From an uncultured Draconibacterium sp. (GTDB lineage: Bacteria > Bacteroidota > Bacteroidia > Bacteroidales > Prolixibacteraceae): a DNA stretch of 64,000 bases. Under the pieces are notes generated by a model, which saw nothing but the letters and a program-made list of their open reading frames with translations, was not told the DNA's origin and did no database searches. Made by a program: the position numbers and the translations under genes. Shown piece by piece: positions 52,995-60,851 of this stretch (positions are counted from its first letter, which is position 1; each line of letters starts with the position of its first letter). Location of the stretch: positions 1,178,001 through 1,242,000 of the forward strand of contig NZ_OY771649.1 of the NCBI RefSeq assembly GCF_963674925.1, given 5' to 3'.

Positions 52995-53801
52995 ACGTTG
53001 GGTAATCGAGTAGCCCGCCCCGCCAGCAAACGCTAGCAGGGAGAGGCTCTCACACCACCGTACGTACGGGTCTCGTATACGGCGGTTCGCTAAGCATCAA
53101 TACCATGCTCTTTTCACCATGATAGCTATGTCCGAGTTTAGGATATGGCTAGATGAGAAAACTCAAGCTTCCATATCGAATTTAGGACAGCCCAACGTTC
53201 AGCCCTTCCCTAACTTGTGAGACCTCTGCAACTAATGCAGCTCGTTACTGTTAGGTACTATGGCGTCTGCTGACTTCCTGACGGCCCGCCAGCTGGCGGA
53301 CATCAGGATCTCCCCAGGTAAGAGCATCTTCCTTCCTCCAATCCCTGCTGAATCTACTTAATAAACACTATCCTTTTCAGGCTTTAGGACGTTACAATGA
53401 TGTGCTTGCTCATCCGGTTTATCAAGCCTCGTATCCAGTTTCTGTTCGTCAGTACCGGAGTTTGTAGTCTCGCTTCCTTCACTCCTAACCTCACGATTAA
53501 CGAGCTTGCGACTTACTAACGGTTCGAAGCGTTACCTCCGCCCGTAAGGGACTTACACCCTCTGGAATAATTTTATGCATCACACTACCATTTAACACCG
53601 AAAATTTGTATTTTCAACATTTTTCCTGAGCTTTCAGTAGTGTGTGCACATGCTCATGCTGGGCACACACACATGGTATAGTGCATGCGGGTTTCAGAGG
53701 TTTTCGAGCGTTTGTGGCTCGTAAAGAAAGTCGGTGTAAACTGATAGGAAAGTAACTTCGAACTCCCGCACGACACCATACCATAAAACGTTGTGCATAA
53801 T
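52995..53801 (+). other. attC-like site 4, split by a group II intron (cassette 4 / cassette 5)
   Basis: R'' AC-GTTGGGT-A|AC with the intron between A53004 and A53669; L'' ATGGTATAGTGCATGCGGG; L' CCCGCACGACACCATACCAT; R' GTT-GTGCATA-AT (53790-53801). The arms pair with an A opposite C in GGTATAGTG/CACCATACC. Confidence 0.8.
53005..53668 (-). mobile_element. Group II intron without reverse transcriptase
   Basis: About 664 bases on the minus strand, from 5' GUGUGCCCAGCAUGAG (53668 down) to a 3' end in CUCGAU. The domain V hairpin lies at about 53045-53088 (GTACGTACGG region). It is closely similar to the intron at 55221-57159 at both ends, but domain IV holds only about 130 bases of unrelated sequence in place of the RT gene. 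Boundaries are inferred to within one or two bases. Confidence 0.8.
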
Positions 53802-53862
53802 TTTCCAAAATCTGAGGATTCATTAATTTAATGCAGGCTTTAAAAAAAGTATTTTGAACAAA

Positions 53863-55170
53863 ATGCTAAAAAGAGAGTCTTCATTTATTGAAATAGAAAT
53901 TAGAAAAATGTTTGAATTTTTAAAAAATATTGATAACAAAGGTTATAAACCAAAATATGGAGGCTTAGATATATTTAAGTTTATTGGTCCTGGGCTTTTA
54001 GTAACTGTTGGCTTCATTGATCCGGGAAACTGGGCTTCAAATTTGGCTGCTGGAGCTGATTTCGGATATGCGCTGCTTTGGATGGTTACCTTATCAACCT
54101 TAATGCTAATTTTACTGCAACATAATGTTGCCCATTTAGGAATTGCTACCGGACTTTGCTTATCTGAAGCAGCTACTATATATCTTAAGCCCTTTTACTC
54201 CAAAGTTATTCTATCATCAGCAATGCTTGCATCTATTTCAACATCTTTAGCCGAAATTTTAGGTGGTGCTATTGCCCTTAAAATGCTATTCGAGATTCCC
54301 GTTAGAGCGGGATCAATATTGGTTACCGTATTTGTAATAATCATGCTGTATACCAATTCATATCGAATGATGGAAAAATGGATTATTGCATTTGTTTCTG
54401 TTATCGGCTTATCCTTTTTATACGAACTCTCGCTTGTTGATATTGATTGGAATTCTGCTATGGTTGGATGGGTTACTCCATCCTTTCCTAAAGGATCCAT
54501 GATTGTTATTATGAGTGTTTTGGGTGCTGTGGTGATGCCTCATAACCTGTTTCTGCATTCAGAGATTATCCAAAGCCGCCAATGGAATCTGGAAAATGAT
54601 AAGATTATTAAAAAACAATTGAATTACGAATTTTTAGACACACTTTTTTCTATGTTGGTGGGTTGGGCTATCAATAGTGCTATGATACTTTTAGCCGCAG
54701 CTACCTTTTTTGCTACAAAAAAACAGGTTACTGAACTTGAGCAAGCCAATCAATTATTAGGCCCCTTATTGGGTAATCATGCAGCAATTGTTTTTGCGGT
54801 TGCTCTGTTATTTGCAGGTATTGCGTCTACAGTTACCTCTGGCATGGCAGCCGGTTCTATTTTTTCAGGGATGTTTAAAGAACCCTATGATATTAAAGAT
54901 AATCATTCACGTTTAGGGGTTGCAATTTCATTGCTAATTGGGCTTGGCATCATCTTTTTAATTTCAAATCCTTTTAACGGACTTATTATTTCACAAATGT
55001 GCCTGAGTATTCAATTGCCATTTACTATTTTTTTACAGGTATATCTTACATCTTCAGGTAAAGTGATGGGTAAATATAAAAATTCAAATTTTTCTAAAAT
55101 TCTTCTTTATTTAATAGGCGGAATAGTAACTCTTTTAAATATTGCTTTATTTGCAAGTATGTTCAATTAA
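53863..55170 (+). CDS. mntH: Nramp-family divalent metal transporter (cassette 5)
   Basis: 435 residues from ATG 53863 (TTG 53854 and ATG 53908 are other options). Eleven or so membrane helices. The metal-binding first helix shows GFIDPGNWASN (DPGN) and helix 6 shows VVMPHNLFLHSEI (MPHNLxLHS), so the substrate is Mn2+/Fe2+ by proton symport. It is the only gene of its cassette and is AT-rich like its neighbours in the array. Confidence 0.9.
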   Translation: MLKRESSFIEIEIRKMFEFLKNIDNKGYKPKYGGLDIFKFIGPGLLVTVGFIDPGNWASNLAAGADFGYALLWMVTLSTLMLILLQHNVAHLGIATGLCLSEAATIYLKPFYSKVILSSAMLASISTSLAEILGGAIALKMLFEIPVRAGSILVTVFVIIMLYTNSYRMMEKWIIAFVSVIGLSFLYELSLVDIDWNSAMVGWVTPSFPKGSMIVIMSVLGAVVMPHNLFLHSEIIQSRQWNLENDKIIKKQLNYEFLDTLFSMLVGWAINSAMILLAAATFFATKKQVTELEQANQLLGPLLGNHAAIVFAVALLFAGIASTVTSGMAAGSIFSGMFKEPYDIKDNHSRLGVAISLLIGLGIIFLISNPFNGLIISQMCLSIQLPFTIFLQVYLTSSGKVMGKYKNSNFSKILLYLIGGIVTLLNIALFASMFN

Positions 55171-55305
55171 ATATTAAAAAATTATCCCAATAATTGCTTG
55201 TAAATAAATAACGATGCACAATCGAGTAGCCCGCCCCGCCAGCAAACGCTAGCAGGGAGAGGCTCTCACACCACCGTACGTACGGGTCTCGTATACGGCG
55301 GTTCG

Positions 55306-56676
55306 CTAAGTCATAGGAAACAACGGTGATTTTGGTTTCACCTCGTTGTAAAGATCCAGCAAAGGAACGTAACCCCGCATTTTCAACCGATCAACAGTAA
55401 TTGTAGTACCAAGAATTGGGCTTTGGGCAATAGCCCAGCCACCCATTCGCGAACGGCTCCATTGATAGGCTTTTCCCGGATCGACGCCTAAACGAATCAG
55501 GTTTTTCCTTTTTCGTTCGGGTTTCTTCCAGTAATGCCAAATACAATATCGGAGGCGGTTGCGAAGCCACCCGTCAAGGTCAGCGAGTTTGATCTGTATA
55601 CTTGCCAAACGGAAAGCATTGATCCAGCCGCGCTGAACCTCGTTAAGTTTTCCGATACGCTCGTCGAAACTCATTGGGGTGGTCTTGCGGGTGATGGTTT
55701 TCAGTTTGTACTTTAAACTGCTCCAGCTCTTTTCTGATACTACCAGTTGATACTTGCCGCGTTCACCTTTCCGGTAGGTTGGCACAAAGCCAAAACCGAG
55801 AAGGATAAAATGTACAGGACGACGGATACCGCTTTTCTCCCGGTTGATGGGCAACTTCAGTTTTCGTTTCAGAAAACGATAGATGTTATTCCCAACTTTT
55901 CGGGCGGATGTTTTAGTTTTCAGATAAATACTAAAGTCATCAGCATAACGAACAAATCGAAAGCCTTGCCGTTCCAGTTCCCTGTCGAGTTCATGTAGCA
56001 TGATGTTCGACAGTAACGGGCTCAGCGGGCTGCCCTGCGGTACGCCTTTGCGGCGTTTAACCAGTTTTCCCTTGATTTGAATCGGGGAACGCAGCCACTT
56101 GCGGATAAGACGCATCGTTTCGCGGCATTTGATTTTGCGGTAAAGCAGTTGCAGAAGGTAGCAGTGGTTTACTTCGTCGAAGAAAGTTTTCAGGTCGATA
56201 TCGACGATATGCTGAAACCCCTCGTTGATGTAGCCCTTTGCCTTCAGTACTGCCTGTTGCACGCTCCGGTTGGGGCGGAATCCAAAACTGGAATCCGAAA
56301 ACTCATACTCGAAACGTGCCGTGATTACTTGTAAAACTGCCTGTTGTAACAGGCGATCGGTTACTGTAGGGATCCCCAGTAAACGGGTTTTCCCTTTTCC
56401 TTTCGGAATCTCTACTCCTAAAATGGCTTGTGGTAAATACTTCCCGCTTCGAACCTTAGCTGTTAGTTCTTTCTTGTCGATAGCAAGTAAGTCTGACAAG
56501 CGGGTTACCGGCATACCGTCAACTCCTGCCGAACCGTGGTTCTGCCGGACTTTATACATTGCCTGTAACAGGTTTTTCCGCGTTAGAATTTGTTCAATCA
56601 TCTCAGAATCATGCTTTGTTTCCCTGTTCCTCCTAATGCAGGGCTGGGAAATGCCTCCCTGCAACATTTGGAACAA
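55306..56676 (-). CDS. ltrA: Group II intron-encoded reverse transcriptase/maturase
   Basis: 456 residues. RT motifs in order: GSAGVDGMPV, IPKGKGKTRLLGIPTVTDRLLQQAV, SDSSFGFRPNRSVQQAV, DIDLKTFFDEVNH, KGVPQGSPLSPLLSNIMLHELD and the active site FVRYADDFSIY. A maturase domain (QRGWINAFRLASI ... LDGWLRNRLRYCIWHYWKK) follows. There is no HNH endonuclease, as usual for class C. It drives splicing and retrohoming of its own intron and could act on the RT-less copy in trans. Confidence 0.95.
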   Translation of the reverse strand: MFQMLQGGISQPCIRRNRETKHDSEMIEQILTRKNLLQAMYKVRQNHGSAGVDGMPVTRLSDLLAIDKKELTAKVRSGKYLPQAILGVEIPKGKGKTRLLGIPTVTDRLLQQAVLQVITARFEYEFSDSSFGFRPNRSVQQAVLKAKGYINEGFQHIVDIDLKTFFDEVNHCYLLQLLYRKIKCRETMRLIRKWLRSPIQIKGKLVKRRKGVPQGSPLSPLLSNIMLHELDRELERQGFRFVRYADDFSIYLKTKTSARKVGNNIYRFLKRKLKLPINREKSGIRRPVHFILLGFGFVPTYRKGERGKYQLVVSEKSWSSLKYKLKTITRKTTPMSFDERIGKLNEVQRGWINAFRLASIQIKLADLDGWLRNRLRYCIWHYWKKPERKRKNLIRLGVDPGKAYQWSRSRMGGWAIAQSPILGTTITVDRLKMRGYVPLLDLYNEVKPKSPLFPMT

Positions 56677-57010
56677 CTCATGCGTTCAGCCCTTCAGTTC
56701 CTCTGTGAGGCCTCCGCCGTTTTCTGACAGCTCGTTTCCTGAACCTACTATGGCGTCTGCTGACTTCCTGACGGCCCGCCAGCTGGCGGACATCAGGATC
56801 TCCCCAGGTAAGAGCATCTTCCTTCCTCCAATCGCTGCGACATCTACTACCGAACATAACCGAAGTTTATAGGACGTTACAATGATGTGCTTGCTTATCC
56901 ATGTTTCGATAGCCTCATATGTCGTTTCTGTTCGTCAGTACCGGAGTTTGCCGGTTGGCTTCCTTCACTGCTGCAGTTACCCGCAACCAGCTTGCCACTT
57001 GCTAATGCTT

Positions 57011-57032
57011 CCATCCGCCAGCTGGCGGATGG
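57011..57032. repeat. 22-bp palindrome inside intron 1
   Basis: CCATCCGCCAGCTGGCGGATGG, perfect. The other intron has a different short hairpin at this point, so this palindrome is an addition or replacement. Confidence 0.6.
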
Positions 57033-57313
57033 CACATAAGGGACTTACACCCTCTGGAAAATTCTCATGTACACTTTAACGTTTAACAATAAAAATTTGT
57101 ATTTTAAACATTTTTTCAGAGCTTACAGTAAAGTGTGCACATGCTCATGCTGGGCACACACACATGGCATATTGCATGCGGGTTTCAGAGGTATGCGGGC
57201 ACTTGTGGCTCGTATAAAAAATCGGTATAAACCGATGGGAAAGTACTTAGTAATCCCGCACGACACCATACCATAAAACGTTAATAGCTATTGATAAAAC
57301 ACAATGATAGAAT

Positions 57314-57889
57314 ATGAATGCTGTTGAAGAATACTGTCCTAATGATAATAAAGACTGGAGAAAATGGCTCGAAGTGAACCATAAGAAGAAGGATGCAGTT
57401 TGGCTGATTTTATATAGGGAAAAATCATCGGGATACAACCTAAGCTGGAGCGAATCAGTTGATGAAGCACTTTGTTTTGGCTGGATTGATAGTACAAAAA
57501 AGACGATAAACAATGAATGTTACAAGCAGTATTTCACCAAACGAAAAGCCAAAAGTAATTGGTCGAAAGTAAATAAGAACAAAGTGAAAAACTTAATTAA
57601 CCAGGGACTTATGCAGGAAGCAGGTTTCAAAAGCATTGAAATTGCAAAAGAAAATGGTTCGTGGACTATTCTGGATAGTGTTGAAGAGCTTGTAATTCCG
57701 GAAGATTTAAAGGAAGAACTTGCCAATTATCAAGGCTCAATGGAGTACTTTCACAGCCTCAGTAAGTCTTCGAAGAAGCTATTATTGTATTGGATCGTTT
57801 CTGCTAAAAGAAAAGAAACCAGACAAAAAAGAATTTCGGAAGTAGCAGAAAACGCAAGTAAAAATTTAAAACCAAAACAGTTTAGATAA
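57314..57889 (+). CDS. YdeI/OmpD-associated family protein (cassette 6)
   Basis: 191 residues. YdeI-type domain: WRKWLEVNHKKKDAVWLILYREKSSGYNLSWSESVDEALCFGWIDS, then YFTKRKAKSNWSKVNKNKV and the C-terminal YWIVSAKRKETRQKRI. Members are linked to stress or antimicrobial-peptide resistance in a few bacteria; mechanism unknown. It starts 34 bases after the cassette boundary. No matching cassette end box (AC-AGCTATT-AAC) is found downstream, so the array seems to end here. Confidence 0.82.
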   Translation: MNAVEEYCPNDNKDWRKWLEVNHKKKDAVWLILYREKSSGYNLSWSESVDEALCFGWIDSTKKTINNECYKQYFTKRKAKSNWSKVNKNKVKNLINQGLMQEAGFKSIEIAKENGSWTILDSVEELVIPEDLKEELANYQGSMEYFHSLSKSSKKLLLYWIVSAKRKETRQKRISEVAENASKNLKPKQFR

Positions 57890-58084
57890 ACCAAAACCGA
57901 CCTGCAACAATGCGTATTAAACTTAGGGAAGATTGTGCTTTTCCTCCGCTGACGCGATTTTACCTGTAACAAACATATCCCTCAAATCGGAACCAACATT
58001 GTATATTAAACCCAACCTGCAACCTTTTAAACCTTGTCTTGTTTTAGTTTTTAGGTAAATAGCATTACATAAAAACGTAATAAT

Positions 58085-58534
58085 ATGGCAAATAACACTG
58101 TAAAACTACACCGGGTTTTTACGGCGGGTCCCGAAAAAGTATTTAAAGCATTTACCGATGCTGATGCAATGGCATCGTGGCTGCCACCCTACGGATTTGT
58201 TTGTAAAGTACATAGTCTGGAATTCAGGGTTGGAGGAGAATACAAAATGTCGTTTACAAATTTTACGACCGACAGCAGCCATTCATTCGGAGGCAAATAT
58301 TTGGAAATTATTCCTAATGAATTAATCAAGTATTCCGATCAATTTGACGATCCTAATTTGCCGGGACAAATGATTACAACCATTCAACTTAAACAGGTAT
58401 CGTGTGGTACCGGGCTTTTTGTAACACAAGAAGGAATACCTGAAATAATACCACCGGAAATGTGCTATTTAGGCTGGCAGGAATCGTTGGATAAGTTAAA
58501 ACATTTGGTTGAGCCCAATATTCCTGATGCGTAA
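58085..58534 (+). CDS. SRPBCC (AHSA1-like) domain protein
   Basis: 149 residues. START/Bet v1-like fold: HRVFTAGPEKVFKAFTDADAMASWLPPYGFV, EFRVGGEYKMSFT, and the C-terminal GWQESLDKLKHLVE helix. Small cytoplasmic ligand-binding proteins of unknown ligand. A family A REP palindrome follows 12 bases after the stop. Confidence 0.87.
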   Translation: MANNTVKLHRVFTAGPEKVFKAFTDADAMASWLPPYGFVCKVHSLEFRVGGEYKMSFTNFTTDSSHSFGGKYLEIIPNELIKYSDQFDDPNLPGQMITTIQLKQVSCGTGLFVTQEGIPEIIPPEMCYLGWQESLDKLKHLVEPNIPDA

Positions 58535-58546
58535 AAATACGACAAA

Positions 58547-58578
58547 GGGATGTCATCTTTTCGGAAAGATAACATCCC
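58547..58578. repeat. REP-like palindrome, copy 3
   Basis: GGGATGTCATCTTT pairs with AAAGATAACATCCC (one mismatch), loop TCGG. Same family as the copies that flank the RAYT gene at 6121-6708. Confidence 0.75.
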
Positions 58579-58805
58579 TCTGTCGCAACCATACCTTTTC
58601 GTGCTACTAATCTCTATCTGCGTGAGAGTATCACTGTTCTATCTGCAAAAATCAGCACAGTCAGCGTTATCAGCGTTCAAATCATTTTGCGCAATAGGTT
58701 AAATCAACATCATCAGCGTTCACTTCCTTCACATTAAAATAATACCGGTGAAACAACAAATTGTAGCATACATTTACCTTGTTCTGCCTGCTATTCTGTT
58801 GTAAT

Positions 58806-58869
58806 ATCGGCATTAACAATTGTAATCTTTTAAATTTCGTAAGGCATTTAAAAGAACAATTGATTTAAC
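58806..58869 (+). repeat. Family C imperfect inverted repeat, copy 3
   Basis: ATCGGCATTAACAATTGTAAT ... ACAATTGATTTAAC; CAATTGT and CTTTTAAAT pair with ATTTAAAAG and ACAATTG, leaving a 2-base bulge. It lies just before the nusB promoter. Confidence 0.65.
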
Positions 58870-58915
58870 TTTCTGCAATTGCTTTCTTTTCTGTGCAGGG
58901 ATTCAAAAAAAGATG

Positions 58916-58923
58916 TAATTTTG
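58916..58923 (+). promoter_or_regulatory. Bacteroidota-type -7 box for nusB
   Basis: TAATTTTG matches TAnnTTTG, 28 bases before the nusB ATG. Confidence 0.6.
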
Positions 58924-58951
58924 CATCGAAATTATACGAAGTTCATTAAAA

Positions 58952-59899
58952 ATGATTAGCAGAAGGATTATCCGCACAAAGGTCTTACAAGTATTGTACG
59001 CCTACTACTCCACCGACGAGAAATCGATCAACAACACCGAGAAAGAACTTTTCTTTTGTATCCACAAATCTTACGACCTTTACCACTACCTGCTGGCGCT
59101 GGTAACCGAAATTGCAGATTATGCAGAAGGCCGCATCGAAATCAGAAGAAACAAACATCAGCCAACACACGAAGATCTGAATCCGAATACCAAGTTTATT
59201 ACGAACCAGGTTATTGATCAGTTGCGTAAAAACAACAAGCTGAACACTTACCTGGATCAGAAAAAACTGAGTTGGAAAGATCACCCGGAGCTCATCAAGG
59301 AATTGTACCTGATGATGATAGAATCGGATATGTACCAGGAGTATATGGCCGACAAAAACCGTTCGTACCTGAACGACCGCAAATTTATTGAGAAGCTGTT
59401 TAATAAGATCATCCTTATTTCGGAAGATCTTTATATGGTGCTTGAAGAACAAAGCATTTACTGGAACGATGATGTTGAATTTGTGATTTCGATGATCTCA
59501 AAAACACTGAAACGATTTAACGAGCTTTCGGATTCGGAGCAGCCGCTAATGCCGATGTTTAAAGACCAGGAAGACCGCGATTTCACCAAAAATCTTTTGC
59601 GTAAAACCATCATTAATCACGACGAATTGCGTGAACTGATTAAAGAACACTCGCGCAACTGGGATGTGGAACGTATTGCTTTTATGGACATTTTAATTAT
59701 GCAGCTGGCCATTACCGAGTTCCTGTATTTCCCCACTATTCCTACAAAAGTGACTTTGAATGAATACATCGAGCTTTCGAAGTTTTACAGCACCGAAAAA
59801 AGCCGCAATTTTATTAACGGTATTTTGGACAAAACGCTGAAAGACTTAAAAAGCACCGAAAAAATCAGTAAAGAAGGACGCGGATTGATTGGCGAATAA
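58952..59899 (+). CDS. nusB: Transcription antitermination factor NusB, long form
   Basis: 315 residues, twice the E. coli length. N-terminal MISRRIIRTKVLQVLYAYY and the C-terminal RNA-binding NusB core with ILIMQLAITEFLYFPTIPTKVTLNEYIELSKFYSTEKSRNFINGILDKTL; the middle extension is usual in Bacteroidota. It acts in rRNA antitermination. It heads a string with the DUF1573 gene and yajC, a common Bacteroidota order. Confidence 0.93.
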   Translation: MISRRIIRTKVLQVLYAYYSTDEKSINNTEKELFFCIHKSYDLYHYLLALVTEIADYAEGRIEIRRNKHQPTHEDLNPNTKFITNQVIDQLRKNNKLNTYLDQKKLSWKDHPELIKELYLMMIESDMYQEYMADKNRSYLNDRKFIEKLFNKIILISEDLYMVLEEQSIYWNDDVEFVISMISKTLKRFNELSDSEQPLMPMFKDQEDRDFTKNLLRKTIINHDELRELIKEHSRNWDVERIAFMDILIMQLAITEFLYFPTIPTKVTLNEYIELSKFYSTEKSRNFINGILDKTLKDLKSTEKISKEGRGLIGE

Positions 59900-60006
59900 C
59901 AATGCGGATCTACTGTATAGAAAATATTAAAAGAATGCCGACAACTTTTAGTTTCGACATTCTTCAGCCTGTTTCTTCGGAAAAACGTTAAAAGTTCGTC
60001 GGTATA

Positions 60007-60438
60007 ATGTATAAACTGGCTTTCATATTTTTGATTATTTTTTTGGTTTCGTGCGAAGCCAACAAAAACAACAATACGATTCAAAAACAAAATACCGAAG
60101 AATTGGCTCCAACCGAGATTACGATTGACGAAGCCGTTCATAATTTTGGACAGTTAAAAGCCGGCGAAATTGTGTTGCACACCTTTGTTTTAACCAATAC
60201 CGGCGATAACGATTTTGTAATTGAAAGCCTTGAAACCGACTGTGGTTGCGTGGAAGCACACTTTAAGAACCAACCGGTTAAACCCGGAGAAACCGCTTTA
60301 ATTGAAGTTGAATTTAACACCGCCGGATTGGTTGGAAGAGAATACAAAACAATTGAAGTACTTGGAAATAGCAAAGAATTAAAACATTTAGCTATTTTTG
60401 CCCAAGTTGAGAACGAACTTATTGATATTAAATATTAA
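60007..60438 (+). CDS. DUF1573 lipoprotein
   Basis: 143 residues, lipoprotein signal MYKLAFIFLIIFLVSC. One DUF1573 (ASH-like beta) domain: HNFGQLKAGEIVLHTFVLTNTGDNDFVIESLETDCGCVEAHF with the family CGC motif, then KPGETALIEVEFNTAGLVG. Function unknown. It lies 12 bases before yajC. Confidence 0.87.
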   Translation: MYKLAFIFLIIFLVSCEANKNNNTIQKQNTEELAPTEITIDEAVHNFGQLKAGEIVLHTFVLTNTGDNDFVIESLETDCGCVEAHFKNQPVKPGETALIEVEFNTAGLVGREYKTIEVLGNSKELKHLAIFAQVENELIDIKY

Positions 60439-60449
60439 AAATTATAGTC

Positions 60450-60773
60450 ATGTTGAATTCGATTTTATTAATGATGCAGCCACAAGAAGGTGCTGAAGCC
60501 AATCCTTTAATGAGCTTTTTACCACTATTGCTGATCATCGTAGTTTTTTACTTTTTTATGATCCGCCCACAGATGAAACGCCAGAAAGAAACACGCAAGT
60601 TTCGCGAAAGCTTACAAAAAGGCGACAAAGTAGTTACAACCGGTGGTATTTACGGAAAAGTTGTAAAGATTGAGGAAACAGTAATACAACTGGAAATTTC
60701 GAAAGATGTTGTAATTAAAGTTGACAAAAACGGTATTGTAAAAGATATGAGCGACGTTCAACCACAGCGTTAA
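60450..60773 (+). CDS. yajC: Preprotein translocase subunit YajC
   Basis: 107 residues. One membrane helix (about 23-42) followed by FMIRPQMKRQKETRKFRESLQKGDKVVTTGGIYGKVVKI, the YajC signature. It binds the SecDF part of the Sec translocase in the inner membrane. A strong bidirectional terminator follows. Confidence 0.95.
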   Translation: MLNSILLMMQPQEGAEANPLMSFLPLLLIIVVFYFFMIRPQMKRQKETRKFRESLQKGDKVVTTGGIYGKVVKIEETVIQLEISKDVVIKVDKNGIVKDMSDVQPQR

Positions 60774-60790
60774 TCAAAATCTTAAAGCAT

Positions 60791-60827
60791 AAAAAAAGGG
60801 TTGCAATTTAAAATTGCAACCCTTTTT
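60791..60827. terminator. Bidirectional terminator between yajC and ychF
   Basis: GGGTTGCAATTT pairs with AAATTGCAACCC (60798-60822), flanked by an A-run and a T-run. Confidence 0.88.
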
Positions 60828-60851
60828 TGGTTCTTCAGGTTTCAGGCTTTC

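Larger units (their letters stand above)
55221..57159 (-). mobile_element. Group II intron with reverse transcriptase (attC-inserted, IIC-like)
   Basis: About 1939 bases on the minus strand: 5' GUGUGCCCAGCAUGAG, the typical AGGGUGUAAGUCCCUU segment near 57050, the RT gene in domain IV, domain V at about 55262-55304 and a 3' end CUCGAU. It lies antisense to the cassette genes inside R'' of site 5, the known habit of group IIC-attC introns. Confidence 0.87.
55211..57291 (+). other. attC-like site 5, split by a group II intron (cassette 5 / cassette 6)
   Basis: R'' AC-GATGCAC-A|AC split between A55220 and A57160; L'' ATGGCATATTGCATGCGGG; L' CCCGCACGACACCATACCAT; R' GTT-AATAGCT-AT (57280-57291). 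L', and most of the loop, are nearly identical to site 4, so sites 4 and 5 are recent relatives. Confidence 0.8.

Noticed and set aside
42834..57291. Integron integrase (intI) near the array
   Set aside because: I read both strands of the region and its flanks and found no tyrosine recombinase; the only recombination enzymes are IS transposases and the intron RT.
57890..58084. End site of cassette 6
   Set aside because: The predicted AC-AGCTATT-AAC is not present; TATTAAAC occurs twice (near 57914 and 58002) but as a direct repeat that does not pair with the cassette start.
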